A stretch of DNA of 64,000 bases from an uncultured Lachnospiraceae bacterium (GTDB taxonomy: Bacteria; Bacillota_A; Clostridia; Lachnospirales; Lachnospiraceae): assembly GCA_902801585.1 (NCBI GenBank), contig CADCIU010000016.1, forward strand, positions 52,953 to 116,952, read 5' to 3'. The translations under genes and the position numbers were made by a program. Under the pieces are notes generated by a model that was not told where the DNA came from, did not search any database, and worked only from the letters and a program-made list of their open reading frames with translations. Every line of letters starts with the position of its first letter. Within the stretch, counting starts at the first letter, position 1. This document shows positions 37,443 through 44,796 of the stretch, in pieces.

Positions 37443-37545
37443 CGACCTCTGGGGTACTTTGGGGACATGTGTCCACAAAGTACCCCAGAGGTCGAGGCGA
37501 GGTCGAGGCGAGGTCAGAGGTCGAGGCGAGGTCGAGGCAGGTCAC
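37443..37545. repeat. CCTCTGGGGT hairpin copy with long GAGGTCGAGGCGAGGTC tail
   Basis: Core 37443-37494: CGACCTCTGGGGTACTTTG pairs perfectly with CAAAGTACCCCAGAGGTCG around GGGACATGTGTCCA. It is followed by iterated GAGGTCGAGGCGAGGTC to about 37545. The core starts three bases after the Spx-like stop and the tail ends at the HAD stop. Confidence 0.92.
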
Positions 37546-38255
37546 CCCATTAATTCCGTCACATATTCCCTGAGCTCCGCAAAACTTCCGTTTGGATATT
37601 TGCTGATATCCTCATTCGCCTTATTAATAAGACAATCTTTCAGTAGGAAAACCTTCATGCCGAGCTCAGCTGCGATCATATCCTCGCCTACATCGTTGCC
37701 GACCATGAGGCACTCCTGAGCATCCATTCCGGCCCGGCGGAGCACTTCCCGGTAATAATCGAGATTGGGCTTGCACCATCCTATGTTCTCATAAGTAGTG
37801 TAGAATTCAAATTCATCCGGTTCCAGACCGGTCCAACGAATGCGTGACTCCGTTGCAACAGCCGGAAACAGCGGGTTCGTAGCAAGAACAATACGAAAAC
37901 CCTGCTCCTTGATCCATCGAACAGTCGCAGCCGCCTCCGGATTGAACCCGCAAAACATACGGGCGTTTTGAAATTCGTTTGCATAGAATTCATTGAACAG
38001 AGGCTTATCCATGAGCGCTGCTTTGCCGTATATTTTGGCAAAATCCTCCCAAAACGCGTCTTCATTCGTGCAGTGCCCGTCGTTTTGGACCATAGCAGAT
38101 ACGCCGTGCCAGATCCCTTTGACCAGCGATTTCTGCTCATAACCGCGCGGCGCCGCCTTTGCGGCCAGCATTTGAAAATATCCCATCGTGAACTCGTCCA
38201 TATCCATGGGGAGCAGAGTTCCGTCGAGATCGAATAATACCATTTTAACTGCCAT
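37542..38255 (-). CDS. HAD-family hydrolase (phosphatase)
   Basis: The 237-residue protein starts at 38255 after AGAAAGGA; an in-frame ATG ten codons upstream lacks a site. HAD motifs are DLDGTLLP (nucleophile Asp and acid Asp), TNP in RIVLATNPLFP as motif II, a Lys segment near WCKPNLDYY as motif III, and MVGNDVGEDMIAAELGM as motif IV. HAD phosphatases remove phosphate from small molecules. The alpha-helical cap lies between motif I and II. Substrate unknown. It is convergent with the Spx-like gene, and the repeat tail lies between. Confidence 0.9.
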   Translation of the reverse strand: MAVKMVLFDLDGTLLPMDMDEFTMGYFQMLAAKAAPRGYEQKSLVKGIWHGVSAMVQNDGHCTNEDAFWEDFAKIYGKAALMDKPLFNEFYANEFQNARMFCGFNPEAAATVRWIKEQGFRIVLATNPLFPAVATESRIRWTGLEPDEFEFYTTYENIGWCKPNLDYYREVLRRAGMDAQECLMVGNDVGEDMIAAELGMKVFLLKDCLINKANEDISKYPNGSFAELREYVTELMG

Positions 38256-38459
38256 GTATTTTTCCTTTCTGACAAATAAGTGCACATGGCTATCTTACCA
38301 TATCGGTCAGGATTTTTAATATAGAGAAGCCGGGGATCGATGGGGTGTATTGCCTGTTTAGCCGAAAAAATTGTGTCAAGAGCAAACGGCAGCAAGCTGT
38401 ATGCGTCAGAGATTGGCAGGGAAGAAAAGCAATGAAAAGAGAGAAAGTCTCATTGGGAA

Positions 38460-38488
38460 TGTGTCAAAAGAACCGTCCCCATGACACA
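38460..38488. repeat. GGGGACGGTTC-family hairpin upstream of msrA
   Basis: TGTGTCA pairs with TGACACA, with the loop carrying AAAGAACCGTCCCCA, the reverse complement of the GGGGACGGTTCTTT core. It sits 20 bases before the msrA start, so it may be in its leader. Confidence 0.7.
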
Positions 38489-38507
38489 GTGGGAAGGAGA
38501 ATAAATT

Positions 38508-39017
38508 ATGGATACGATTTATCTTGCCGGTGGATGCTTCTGGGGGCTCCAGAAGTTCTTTGATCAATTTGACGGAGTGATCCGTACAGAAGCCGGTTAT
38601 GCAAACGGGCCGGACAAAGCGCCGAGCTACCAGGATGTTTGCAGAAACAGCGGTCATGCAGAGACCGTCCGGGTAGACTATGATGACAAGAGAATGGACT
38701 TGGAAAAACTGCTTGAGTATTACTTCATGGTGATCGATCCGCTGGCAGTCAACAGGCAGGGAAACGATATCGGGATCCAGTATCGGACAGGTATCTACTA
38801 TACTGATGAGGGGCAGCTTCCAACGATCCGCAAAGTCTTCAGAATGCAGCAGAAAAAGGTGGGAATGGCCCTCGCTGTCGTCGTTGAACCGATTCGGAAT
38901 TTTTTCCCCGCCGAAGAATACCACCAGAAATACCTGGATAAGAACCCGGGCGGTTACTGCCATATCCCGAGGTCATTTTTTTCATTGGACAACAGTGCAA
39001 AAAAGCAGGAAGAATAG
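38508..39017 (+). CDS. msrA: Peptide methionine sulfoxide reductase MsrA
   Basis: The 169-residue protein carries GGCFWG with catalytic Cys10, the PLAVNRQGNDIGIQYRTGIYY block that binds methionine sulfoxide, and YHQKYLDKNPGGYCHIP. MsrA reduces methionine-S-sulfoxide in proteins, repairing oxidative damage with thioredoxin. Length is typical for MsrA alone; no MsrB domain is fused and none is seen nearby. AAGGAGA precedes the ATG. It is a likely stand-alone unit between GGGGACGGTTC repeats. Confidence 0.95.
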   Translation: MDTIYLAGGCFWGLQKFFDQFDGVIRTEAGYANGPDKAPSYQDVCRNSGHAETVRVDYDDKRMDLEKLLEYYFMVIDPLAVNRQGNDIGIQYRTGIYYTDEGQLPTIRKVFRMQQKKVGMALAVVVEPIRNFFPAEEYHQKYLDKNPGGYCHIPRSFFSLDNSAKKQEE

Positions 39018-39061
39018 TTGCGGAAACGTAATGATGCCTCGGCATTCGAAGTCACCCGATG

Positions 39062-39110
39062 TTGACAGGGGGACGGTTCCAATGTCATTTAGACAATGGA
39101 ACCGTGTCAA
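39062..39110. repeat. GGGGACGGTTC-family inverted pair
   Basis: TTGACAGGGGGACGGTTCC and an inverted partner GGAACCGTGTCAA lie either side of AATGTCATTTAGACAAT, which also pairs. It repeats the paired layout of the 28914-29072 element on a smaller scale. Confidence 0.7.
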
Positions 39111-39145
39111 TACTATAGTTACATTACGAAATCAGAGGAACAGAA

Positions 39146-39508
39146 ATGAAGCTTAAAAATATCCTCATAGTCGTGAAAGATATCAACCGATCGCGTCAGT
39201 TTTACCATGATCTTTTCGGACTGGAAATGATCCTTGACAATGACGGCAATATGATCCTTACAGAGGGGCTTGTCCTTCAGGATGAACGAATATGGAGAGA
39301 TTTCCTTGGCAGAGACATAATATGGGAGAATAATTCCTGTGAGCTGTATTTCGAGGAACCGGACGTAGAAGGATTTGTCAAAAAACTGGAACAATACTAT
39401 CCGGAAGTCCGGTATGTCAACCGGCTGATGGAGCACAGTTGGGGGCAAAAGGTTGTCCGGTTCTACGATCCGGACGGCAACCTGATCGAGGTCGGAACTC
39501 CTATATAA
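39146..39508 (+). CDS. VOC-superfamily (glyoxalase/bleomycin-resistance-like) protein
   Basis: The 120-residue protein fits one VOC domain: LKNILIVVKDINRSRQFYHDLFGLEMI at the start, the central LYFEEPDVEGFVKKL and the end KVVRFYDPDGNLIEVGTPI. VOC proteins bind metals and act as glyoxalases, dioxygenases or drug-binding proteins. A single domain of this size usually acts as a dimer. Metal ligands are incomplete in what I can identify, so function is open. The next gene starts 39 bases after its stop. Confidence 0.88.
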   Translation: MKLKNILIVVKDINRSRQFYHDLFGLEMILDNDGNMILTEGLVLQDERIWRDFLGRDIIWENNSCELYFEEPDVEGFVKKLEQYYPEVRYVNRLMEHSWGQKVVRFYDPDGNLIEVGTPI

Positions 39509-39547
39509 CGACACCGTGTGCCGTACGCGGTTTCCGGAGGAGAGCGC

Positions 39548-40687
39548 ATGAAAAAGAAAACAATCAAAGTCGCAGCCGCAATTATTCGCAAGGACAATGT
39601 CGTATTTGCGACGCAAAGAGGCTATGGAGACTATAAAGACTGGTGGGAATTTCCCGGCGGCAAAATAGAGCCCGGCGAGACGCCGGAGGCTGCTCTTGTC
39701 AGGGAGATCATGGAAGAACTCGACTCAGAGATTGAAGTGGAGCAGTACCTTACCAGGGTGGATTATGATTATCCGGAATTCCATTTATCCATGGATTGTT
39801 TCTGGTGTAAGGTAAAGAGCGGCAAGCTCACGCTGATCGAACATGAAGCGGCCAAATGGCTTCCGCTCGACAATCTGCGTCAGGTGAATTGGCTGCCGGC
39901 AGATGTGAAAGTGGTGGAGGCAATTGAGAACTCGCAGAAATCCTACCAGGATATCAACGCGGATACGATCGACAGATGGATCCGGGAAGGATGGGAATGG
40001 GGAAAACCGATCTCTCATGAGTGTTTTGACAGGGCAAAAAACAGAGAGTGGGACGTACTGCTCACGCCCACAAAGCCGGTTCCGCACGAGTGGCTGGGAG
40101 ATCTGGAAGGTAAGCGGATCCTCGGGCTCGCCAGCGGCGGCGGCCAGCAGATGCCGGTCTTTGCGGCGCTCGGAGCAATTTGTACGGTCCTTGACTACTC
40201 GCCCTTGCAGCTTGAAAGTGAGCGCATGGTTGCTGAGCGGGAGGGATATGACATTCGAATAATCCGCGGCGATATGACAAAACACCTGCCGTTTGAAGAC
40301 GAGGAGTTTGATATTGTTTTCCATCCGGTGTCCAACTGTTATGTGGAGGAAGTGAGGCCGATTTGGAGGGAGTGCTTCCGCGTTCTGAAACCGGGAGGCA
40401 AGCTGTTGTCCGGGACTGACCACTATATTAACTACATTGTGGACAGTGAAGAAAAGAGAATCATCAACAGTCTTCCTTTCAATCCGCTGCGCAATGTGGA
40501 CCAGAGGAAGCAGCTTGAAGAGGAAGATGCCGGTATGCAGTTTTCCCATTCACTGGAAGAGCAGATTGGAGGACCACTTGAGGCGGGATTCAGGCTGCTC
40601 GCGCTCTACGAAGACACAAACGGGGAGGGACGCCTGCATGATATGAACATTCCGACGTTTCTGGCGATGCTGTCGCAGAAACCCTGA
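39548..40687 (+). CDS. Nudix hydrolase fused to a SAM-dependent methyltransferase
   Basis: The ATG at 39548 follows CGGAGGAGAG. Residues 1-130 form a MutT-like Nudix domain with the box GGKIEPGETPEAALVREIMEEL; the last Gly of the consensus box is replaced. Residues about 170-379 are a class I methyltransferase: ILGLASGGGQQMPVFAALG (SAM loop), VLDYSPLQL, EEFDIVFHPVSNCYVEE and CFRVLKPGGKLLSG. The Nudix half resembles MutT/NUDT enzymes that cleave oxidised nucleotides. The fusion partner's substrate is unknown. Confidence 0.87.
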   Translation: MKKKTIKVAAAIIRKDNVVFATQRGYGDYKDWWEFPGGKIEPGETPEAALVREIMEELDSEIEVEQYLTRVDYDYPEFHLSMDCFWCKVKSGKLTLIEHEAAKWLPLDNLRQVNWLPADVKVVEAIENSQKSYQDINADTIDRWIREGWEWGKPISHECFDRAKNREWDVLLTPTKPVPHEWLGDLEGKRILGLASGGGQQMPVFAALGAICTVLDYSPLQLESERMVAEREGYDIRIIRGDMTKHLPFEDEEFDIVFHPVSNCYVEEVRPIWRECFRVLKPGGKLLSGTDHYINYIVDSEEKRIINSLPFNPLRNVDQRKQLEEEDAGMQFSHSLEEQIGGPLEAGFRLLALYEDTNGEGRLHDMNIPTFLAMLSQKP

Positions 40688-40689
40688 AA

Positions 40690-40812
40690 GACCTCTAACG
40701 ACCTCTGGGGTACTTTGTGGACAGCTGTCCACAAAGGAAAAAAACGACCTCTGGGGTACTTTGTGGACAGCTGTCCACAAAGTACCCCAGAGGTCGAAGT
40801 CGAGGTCGAAGA
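40690..40812. repeat. Two CCTCTGGGGT hairpin copies, one truncated
   Basis: The first copy (40699-40736) ends in CAAAGG, lacking the outer right arm. The second (40745-40796) is complete and perfectly paired around TGTGGACAGCTGTCCACA. They follow the Nudix-methyltransferase stop, and the second carries a GAGGTCGAAG tail. Confidence 0.92.
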
Positions 40813-40849
40813 CCATAACAAAACAAGATAAAACTGGAGGCATACTTTA

Positions 40850-41668
40850 ATGAGCTATTTAACTCTTAAAAACGGAGAAAAACTGTACTATGAGGATAAG
40901 GGAAATGGTTCAGATACACTGATCATGATGCACGGTTGGACAAGCTCGCATGAAATATACTTGAAACCGGTGGAAACACTGCAAAATCATGCCAGATGCA
41001 TAATTTATGATCATCGGGGACATGGAATGAGCAAGGACGCTAATAGCGGGAACCCAACCATGGAAACGCTTGCGGGAGATTTGTATGAGTTGATCCAAGG
41101 CCTGGCTCTCTCCAACATCACACTTCTCGGATGGTCTATGGGAGCCGGTGTTGTACTTAACTATGTCCGGCTCTATGGTTGTGACAACCTGAGGCAGATC
41201 GTTCTCTGCGACATGACACCGAAGCAGCTAAATGATGAGGAATGGAAGCTGGGCCTGTATCAGGGCAGATATACGAAAGAAGATATGGAGCGGGATGCAG
41301 GCAGGGATTTCTATTCGCTGTATAAGGATTTTGCCATCGGTGCTGTTCCGAAGCTGGCGAAGATACCGGGATTTCTGCTCAGAAGGCCATTGAAAAAGAT
41401 ACTGGCAAAATGCGATGAACCTACGATGAGAAGCCTGGCGGCATCCATGAAAACCCAGGATAATCGCGCGACTATCGGACAGATCACGGTGCCGGTCACT
41501 TATTTTTACGCAGATCCGGGTTCACTCTTTTCGCCGAAACTTGCAGACTGGTACAGAGATCATATAGCAACGCCTTACGATGCAGTTTGTTTCCCCGAGA
41601 GTACACATATGCTGGTCAGTGATTATCCTGAGAAGTTTGCTGAGGAAGTCAGAGCGGTTCTTCACTGA
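40850..41668 (+). CDS. Alpha/beta-hydrolase fold enzyme
   Basis: The 272-residue protein has the fold's usual landmarks: MHGWTSSH oxyanion region, DHRGHGMS, nucleophile Ser in GWSMGAG, an Asp in YADPGS and His in ESTHML. It resembles small esterases or haloperoxidase-like hydrolases. The substrate is unknown. AACTGGAGGC precedes the ATG. It is a single gene between repeat copies. Confidence 0.92.
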   Translation: MSYLTLKNGEKLYYEDKGNGSDTLIMMHGWTSSHEIYLKPVETLQNHARCIIYDHRGHGMSKDANSGNPTMETLAGDLYELIQGLALSNITLLGWSMGAGVVLNYVRLYGCDNLRQIVLCDMTPKQLNDEEWKLGLYQGRYTKEDMERDAGRDFYSLYKDFAIGAVPKLAKIPGFLLRRPLKKILAKCDEPTMRSLAASMKTQDNRATIGQITVPVTYFYADPGSLFSPKLADWYRDHIATPYDAVCFPESTHMLVSDYPEKFAEEVRAVLH

Positions 41669-41682
41669 CTGTTGCGGATTAC

Positions 41683-41757
41683 TGACCTCGACCGGTGACC
41701 TCGACCTCTGGGGTACTTTGTGGACAGTTGTCCACAAAGTACCCCAGAGGTCGAAAT
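41683..41757. repeat. CCTCTGGGGT hairpin copy
   Basis: Core 41702-41753 is perfectly paired (TACTTTGTGGACA with TGTCCACAAAGTA) around a two-base loop, with GACCTCGACC on the left flank. It lies 34 bases after the hydrolase stop. Confidence 0.93.
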
Positions 41758-41831
41758 CAGGGCGAGGCCGAATTCAGAATCAGGGCATGGTCAGAGGTCA
41801 CGGAGATCACGGTCAGGAAAGACACAGAGAG

Positions 41832-42719
41832 ATGAAATCGATATACAGATCTGAAAAAGGAAAAAAAGAAATTCTTGACTTATATGATGCTCAACTGTCA
41901 AGAATAGGAATTCCATATAATGATATCTACGTCGACACCTCATTCGGCAAAACGCATCTGATCGAGACCGGGAATCTGCTGAAAGAGCCGCTGCTTGTTT
42001 TTCATGGCGGGAACGCCACAACAGCATATAATCTGCTGGCATGCGATTTTCTATTCGAAGATTTTCATATTTACGCGGCAGATATTATCGGACATCCCGG
42101 CAAGAGTTCTGAGAACAGCCTTCCTGCGTCCGGATATGATTATGGCCTGTGGGCAGGCGAGGTAATAGATGCACTCGGATTTGACAGTATCCGGTTGTTC
42201 GGCGGCTCGTTCGGCGGAGGAATCATCGCCAAGACGATGTGTGCGGTTCCGGATAAGGTAAAAAAGGCAGTCCTCTACATTCCGGCCGGGATCCGGAATG
42301 CCCCGGCAATCAGAAGCGCCAACATGATGTTTCCGATGATCATGTATTGGATCACTAAAAAGGACCTGTGGCTGAGAAAGTGCTTCCTGCCGATGGCGAT
42401 CACAATGGATCATGTTACGGATGACATATACCAAACGGCTAAATTGAGTATTGACTACGTAAAAGTCAAAACAGCGATGCCAAGCGACGTAGATGGAGAC
42501 AAAATGAGAAAATGCTTGGCACCTGCATTGGTGATGGGTGCGGAAAAAGACTGCCTGTTTCCGGGCAGGGGGGTCATAAAAAGAGCTGAAAAAATCATTC
42601 CAAACTGTAAAACCTACCTGCTGCGCGGGAGGGGACATATGCATTTCCTGACGGATGAAGAGAAGAAAATGATTGTCGATTTTTTGAAAGGGGACAAACT
42701 ACCTCAGAGGTCGTTTTAA
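41832..42719 (+). CDS. Alpha/beta-hydrolase fold enzyme with repeat-derived C-terminus
   Basis: The ATG at 41832 starts a 295-residue protein; the frame is open upstream only through repeat sequence. FHGGNATTA gives the oxyanion region, Ser lies in GGSFGGG, Asp in GAEKDCLFPG and His in GRGHMHFLTD, a full triad. The last residues (GDKLPQRSF) are encoded by the right arm of a CCTCTGGGGT repeat, including the region up to the stop. The native end was therefore probably replaced by repeat insertion. Substrate unknown. Confidence 0.88.
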   Translation: MKSIYRSEKGKKEILDLYDAQLSRIGIPYNDIYVDTSFGKTHLIETGNLLKEPLLVFHGGNATTAYNLLACDFLFEDFHIYAADIIGHPGKSSENSLPASGYDYGLWAGEVIDALGFDSIRLFGGSFGGGIIAKTMCAVPDKVKKAVLYIPAGIRNAPAIRSANMMFPMIMYWITKKDLWLRKCFLPMAITMDHVTDDIYQTAKLSIDYVKVKTAMPSDVDGDKMRKCLAPALVMGAEKDCLFPGRGVIKRAEKIIPNCKTYLLRGRGHMHFLTDEEKKMIVDFLKGDKLPQRSF

Positions 42720-42820
42720 GCTTCGAGGTCGTTTTAAGCTTCGGGGGTATGGACAGATGTGGACAAACTGACCTCAACCTCTGGGGTACTTTGTGACCAA
42801 CTGACCTCTGGGGTACCTTG
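42689..42820. repeat. Broken CCTCTGGGGT copies overlapping a coding end
   Basis: A right arm (GGGGACAAACTACCTCAGAGGTCG, part within the hydrolase reading frame) is followed by two GAGGTCGTTTTAAGCTTCG units and two left arms (CCTCTGGGGTACTTTGTGACC and ACCTCTGGGGTACCTTG). The order of arms is reversed relative to intact copies, so at least two copies recombined. Confidence 0.75.
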
Positions 42821-42866
42821 CACCCCATCGGATCATGACGGATTCAGAATAGCGAGGTGGAAGAAC

Positions 42867-43076
42867 GTGAAAATTGAATGGGTTGATGGTTTTGAAATAA
42901 AGACTGCTGCCGAAAACAGTGAAATCGTAATTTCCGCGAACAGAGAAGGGATGCTCTCGCTGGCAAAACATCTGACAGCGCTGGCAGATGGCGTACCGGG
43001 AGATCACATCCATTATGATGTGGACAATTCTCTTGAAGATGGCTCGGTGGAAATGATTATTGAAAGAACGCGCTAG
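42867..43076 (+). CDS. Small protein, possibly an Imm32-like immunity protein
   Basis: GTG at 42867 is chosen because AGCGAGGTGG precedes it; upstream frame is repeat sequence. The 69-residue protein ends in GDHIHYDVDNSLEDGSVEMIIERTR, which resembles from memory the conserved end of the Imm32 immunity family in polymorphic toxin systems. No toxin gene is adjacent. The family call is tentative. It sits 27 bases before the next gene, and both may be one transcript. Confidence 0.5.
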   Translation: MKIEWVDGFEIKTAAENSEIVISANREGMLSLAKHLTALADGVPGDHIHYDVDNSLEDGSVEMIIERTR

Positions 43077-43103
43077 CTTACTGCTTGCAGTGAGGGTACA
43101 AAG

Positions 43104-43640
43104 ATGGATACAGCTACCAAGAATTATATCGACAGTCTGGACAGAAGGAGCATCCCATGGAACCGGATGTTTACTGCCTATGGCACGGCAGAGCATTACA
43201 ATGAACTGCTGTCTGTGCTTGAAGAGACCACTGACGAGGTGCTGTGGAAGAAGACTTTTAACCGTATCTCGGATTTCGAGCACCAGAGCACGATGTTCCC
43301 GCCGGCTCCGTTTGTTCTGGTTTTTCTTGTCAGGATTTTGCAAAAGCGCATTCAAGACGGATTTGAAGATGGAATTGTCCAAAATTTGATCGATCAGTGC
43401 ACGTATTACGCTGACGTTTGCAAAAATGCGGAAGACATGGAGCACGCGCAACCGCTCGGTCATTTTTGGGATCTTCTTGATGATGAGAATCTTTTGCCTG
43501 AAGACTGTACAGAAGAGGAACTCGATGAAGTATTTGAAAATCCCGATGTGATTCCGGATGAGTTGTTCTACAGCTTTTACTATTACTCAAAAGTTGTTCT
43601 GTCCCAGGTGGAGGGCATTCTCAAAACGACCGCTGTCTGA
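43104..43640 (+). CDS. Hypothetical protein, possibly immunity-like
   Basis: The 178-residue acidic protein (MDTATKNYIDSLDRRSIPWNRMFTAYGTAEHYNELL...) is predicted helical, without signal peptide or membrane span. FNRISDFEHQSTMFPPAPFVLVFLVRIL and HFWDLLDDENLLPED are notable blocks. I do not recognise the family. It follows the Imm32-like gene closely, and small acidic cytosolic proteins of this sort often act as immunity proteins, but that is a guess. A repeat copy with amplified arm follows the stop. Confidence 0.6.
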   Translation: MDTATKNYIDSLDRRSIPWNRMFTAYGTAEHYNELLSVLEETTDEVLWKKTFNRISDFEHQSTMFPPAPFVLVFLVRILQKRIQDGFEDGIVQNLIDQCTYYADVCKNAEDMEHAQPLGHFWDLLDDENLLPEDCTEEELDEVFENPDVIPDELFYSFYYYSKVVLSQVEGILKTTAV

Positions 43641-43675
43641 AACTGACCTAACCGATCTGCCGACATCCGCCTCGA

Positions 43676-43806
43676 CAGCCTCGACATCTGACCTCTGGGG
43701 CAGTTTGTGGACAGGTGGGAACAAACTGCCCCAGAGGAACAAACTGCCCCGAGGAACAAACTGCCCCGAGGAACAAACTGCCCCAGAGGTCGAGGTCGAG
43801 GTCGGA
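43676..43806. repeat. CCTCTGGGGC hairpin copy with fourfold amplified right arm
   Basis: Left arm CCTCTGGGGCAGTTTG pairs with CAAACTGCCCCAGAGG; the variable pair is CAG/CTG, compensatory against other copies. The right arm AACAAACTGCCCC(A)GAGG then occurs four times in tandem (43720-43737, 43738-43754, 43755-43771, 43772-43789), so several alternative hairpins are possible. GAGGTC repeats follow. Confidence 0.93.
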
Positions 43807-43833
43807 TGTCGATTTTTATTGAGGTGATCAAAC

Positions 43834-44661
43834 ATGAAACAATTCAGGCAATACTTACAACCACTAATCATACTGATTGTTTTTGAAGCCGTGGCCGTGA
43901 CATTGTGGCTGACGAAAAACAATGTGTTTTATTTGTTCAATTTCAGTTATATCGGACTGTCTATATCTCTCGGAATATTCCTGTTTTTAAACAAATACAA
44001 ATATGCCAGGCGCATCGTTCAACTGCTTGTCGGACTGTATATGCTTGTCTATCTCGGATTGATCTGCCGTGAAAACATGCAGATCGAAGGGTTTTGGTAC
44101 TATCTTTTTACAGGCGTATTCGAGGCAGCGACGATCCATTATGCTGTTGCCAAAATATTCGGACCCTTGATATTTGGACGCGGATGGTGCGGCTACGCCT
44201 GCTGGACAGCAATGGTACTTGACTTTCTACCATATAAGGTTCCGGCGCAGCCGAGGAAGAGAATCGGATGGATACGCTATATTATGTTTGCCTTGTCGCT
44301 TATCTTCGTATCAGCGCTGTTTCTTGCAAAAGTCGGGAACATAGAAAGGATCATGTTTTGGGCGTTCATAATAGGTAATACTGCTTATTACGGAATTGGT
44401 ATAGCGCTTGCATTTGCACTAAAAGACAACCGGGCGTTCTGCAAGTATATATGCCCGATCACTGTTTTTCTAAAACCGATGAGTTATTTTTCGCTGATCC
44501 GCATGAAATGTGATAAGGACAAATGTGTCAATTGCGGAAAATGCAAGCGCGTTTGTCCAATGGATGTGGATGTGACAGACAATTCAAGAAAGAGGAAAAA
44601 CGGTACCGAGTGCATTCTTTGCATGGAGTGCGTCAGGAATTGTCCCAAAGAAGCACTATGA
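43834..44661 (+). CDS. Membrane 4Fe-4S binding protein (NapH/CcoG-like)
   Basis: The 275-residue protein has about five membrane helices, with cysteine motifs FGRGWCGYACW between helices and FCKYICPI later. Two ferredoxin-type clusters follow, CVNCGKCKRVCP and CILCMECVRNCP. This layout is known from NapH, CcoG and NosR C-terminal parts, which pass electrons across or along the membrane. The partner is not visible here. A GAGGTGATC ribosome site precedes the ATG. Function is inferred as electron transfer. Confidence 0.9.
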   Translation: MKQFRQYLQPLIILIVFEAVAVTLWLTKNNVFYLFNFSYIGLSISLGIFLFLNKYKYARRIVQLLVGLYMLVYLGLICRENMQIEGFWYYLFTGVFEAATIHYAVAKIFGPLIFGRGWCGYACWTAMVLDFLPYKVPAQPRKRIGWIRYIMFALSLIFVSALFLAKVGNIERIMFWAFIIGNTAYYGIGIALAFALKDNRAFCKYICPITVFLKPMSYFSLIRMKCDKDKCVNCGKCKRVCPMDVDVTDNSRKRKNGTECILCMECVRNCPKEAL

Positions 44662-44681
44662 CAACTTCCGGTTTACGGGAA

Positions 44682-44776
44682 ACGACCTGCCTCGACCTCC
44701 GACCTCGACCTCTGGGGTGGTTTGTGGACAAGTGAGGACAAACTACCCCAGAGGTCGAGGTAGAGGTCGAGGTCGT
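44682..44776. repeat. CCTCTGGGGT hairpin copy
   Basis: Core 44706-44757: GGTGGTTTG on the left and CAAACTACC on the right, leaving one G/T position, a half-step between two compensatory variants. Both flanks carry GACCTC or GAGGTC iterations, and it separates the 4Fe-4S gene from a lipoprotein gene. Confidence 0.92.
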
Positions 44777-44796
44777 GGGAGAGGGGAGGTACAAAT

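Noticed and set aside
41580..41831. Upstream extension of the second hydrolase through repeat sequence
   Set aside because: The extension overlaps the previous gene and consists of translated repeat (VHKVPQRS type); the ATG at 41832 fits the family N-terminus.
43720..43789. CRISPR array at the tandem 17-18 bp units
   Set aside because: Units are directly adjacent without spacers, and no cas genes are present.
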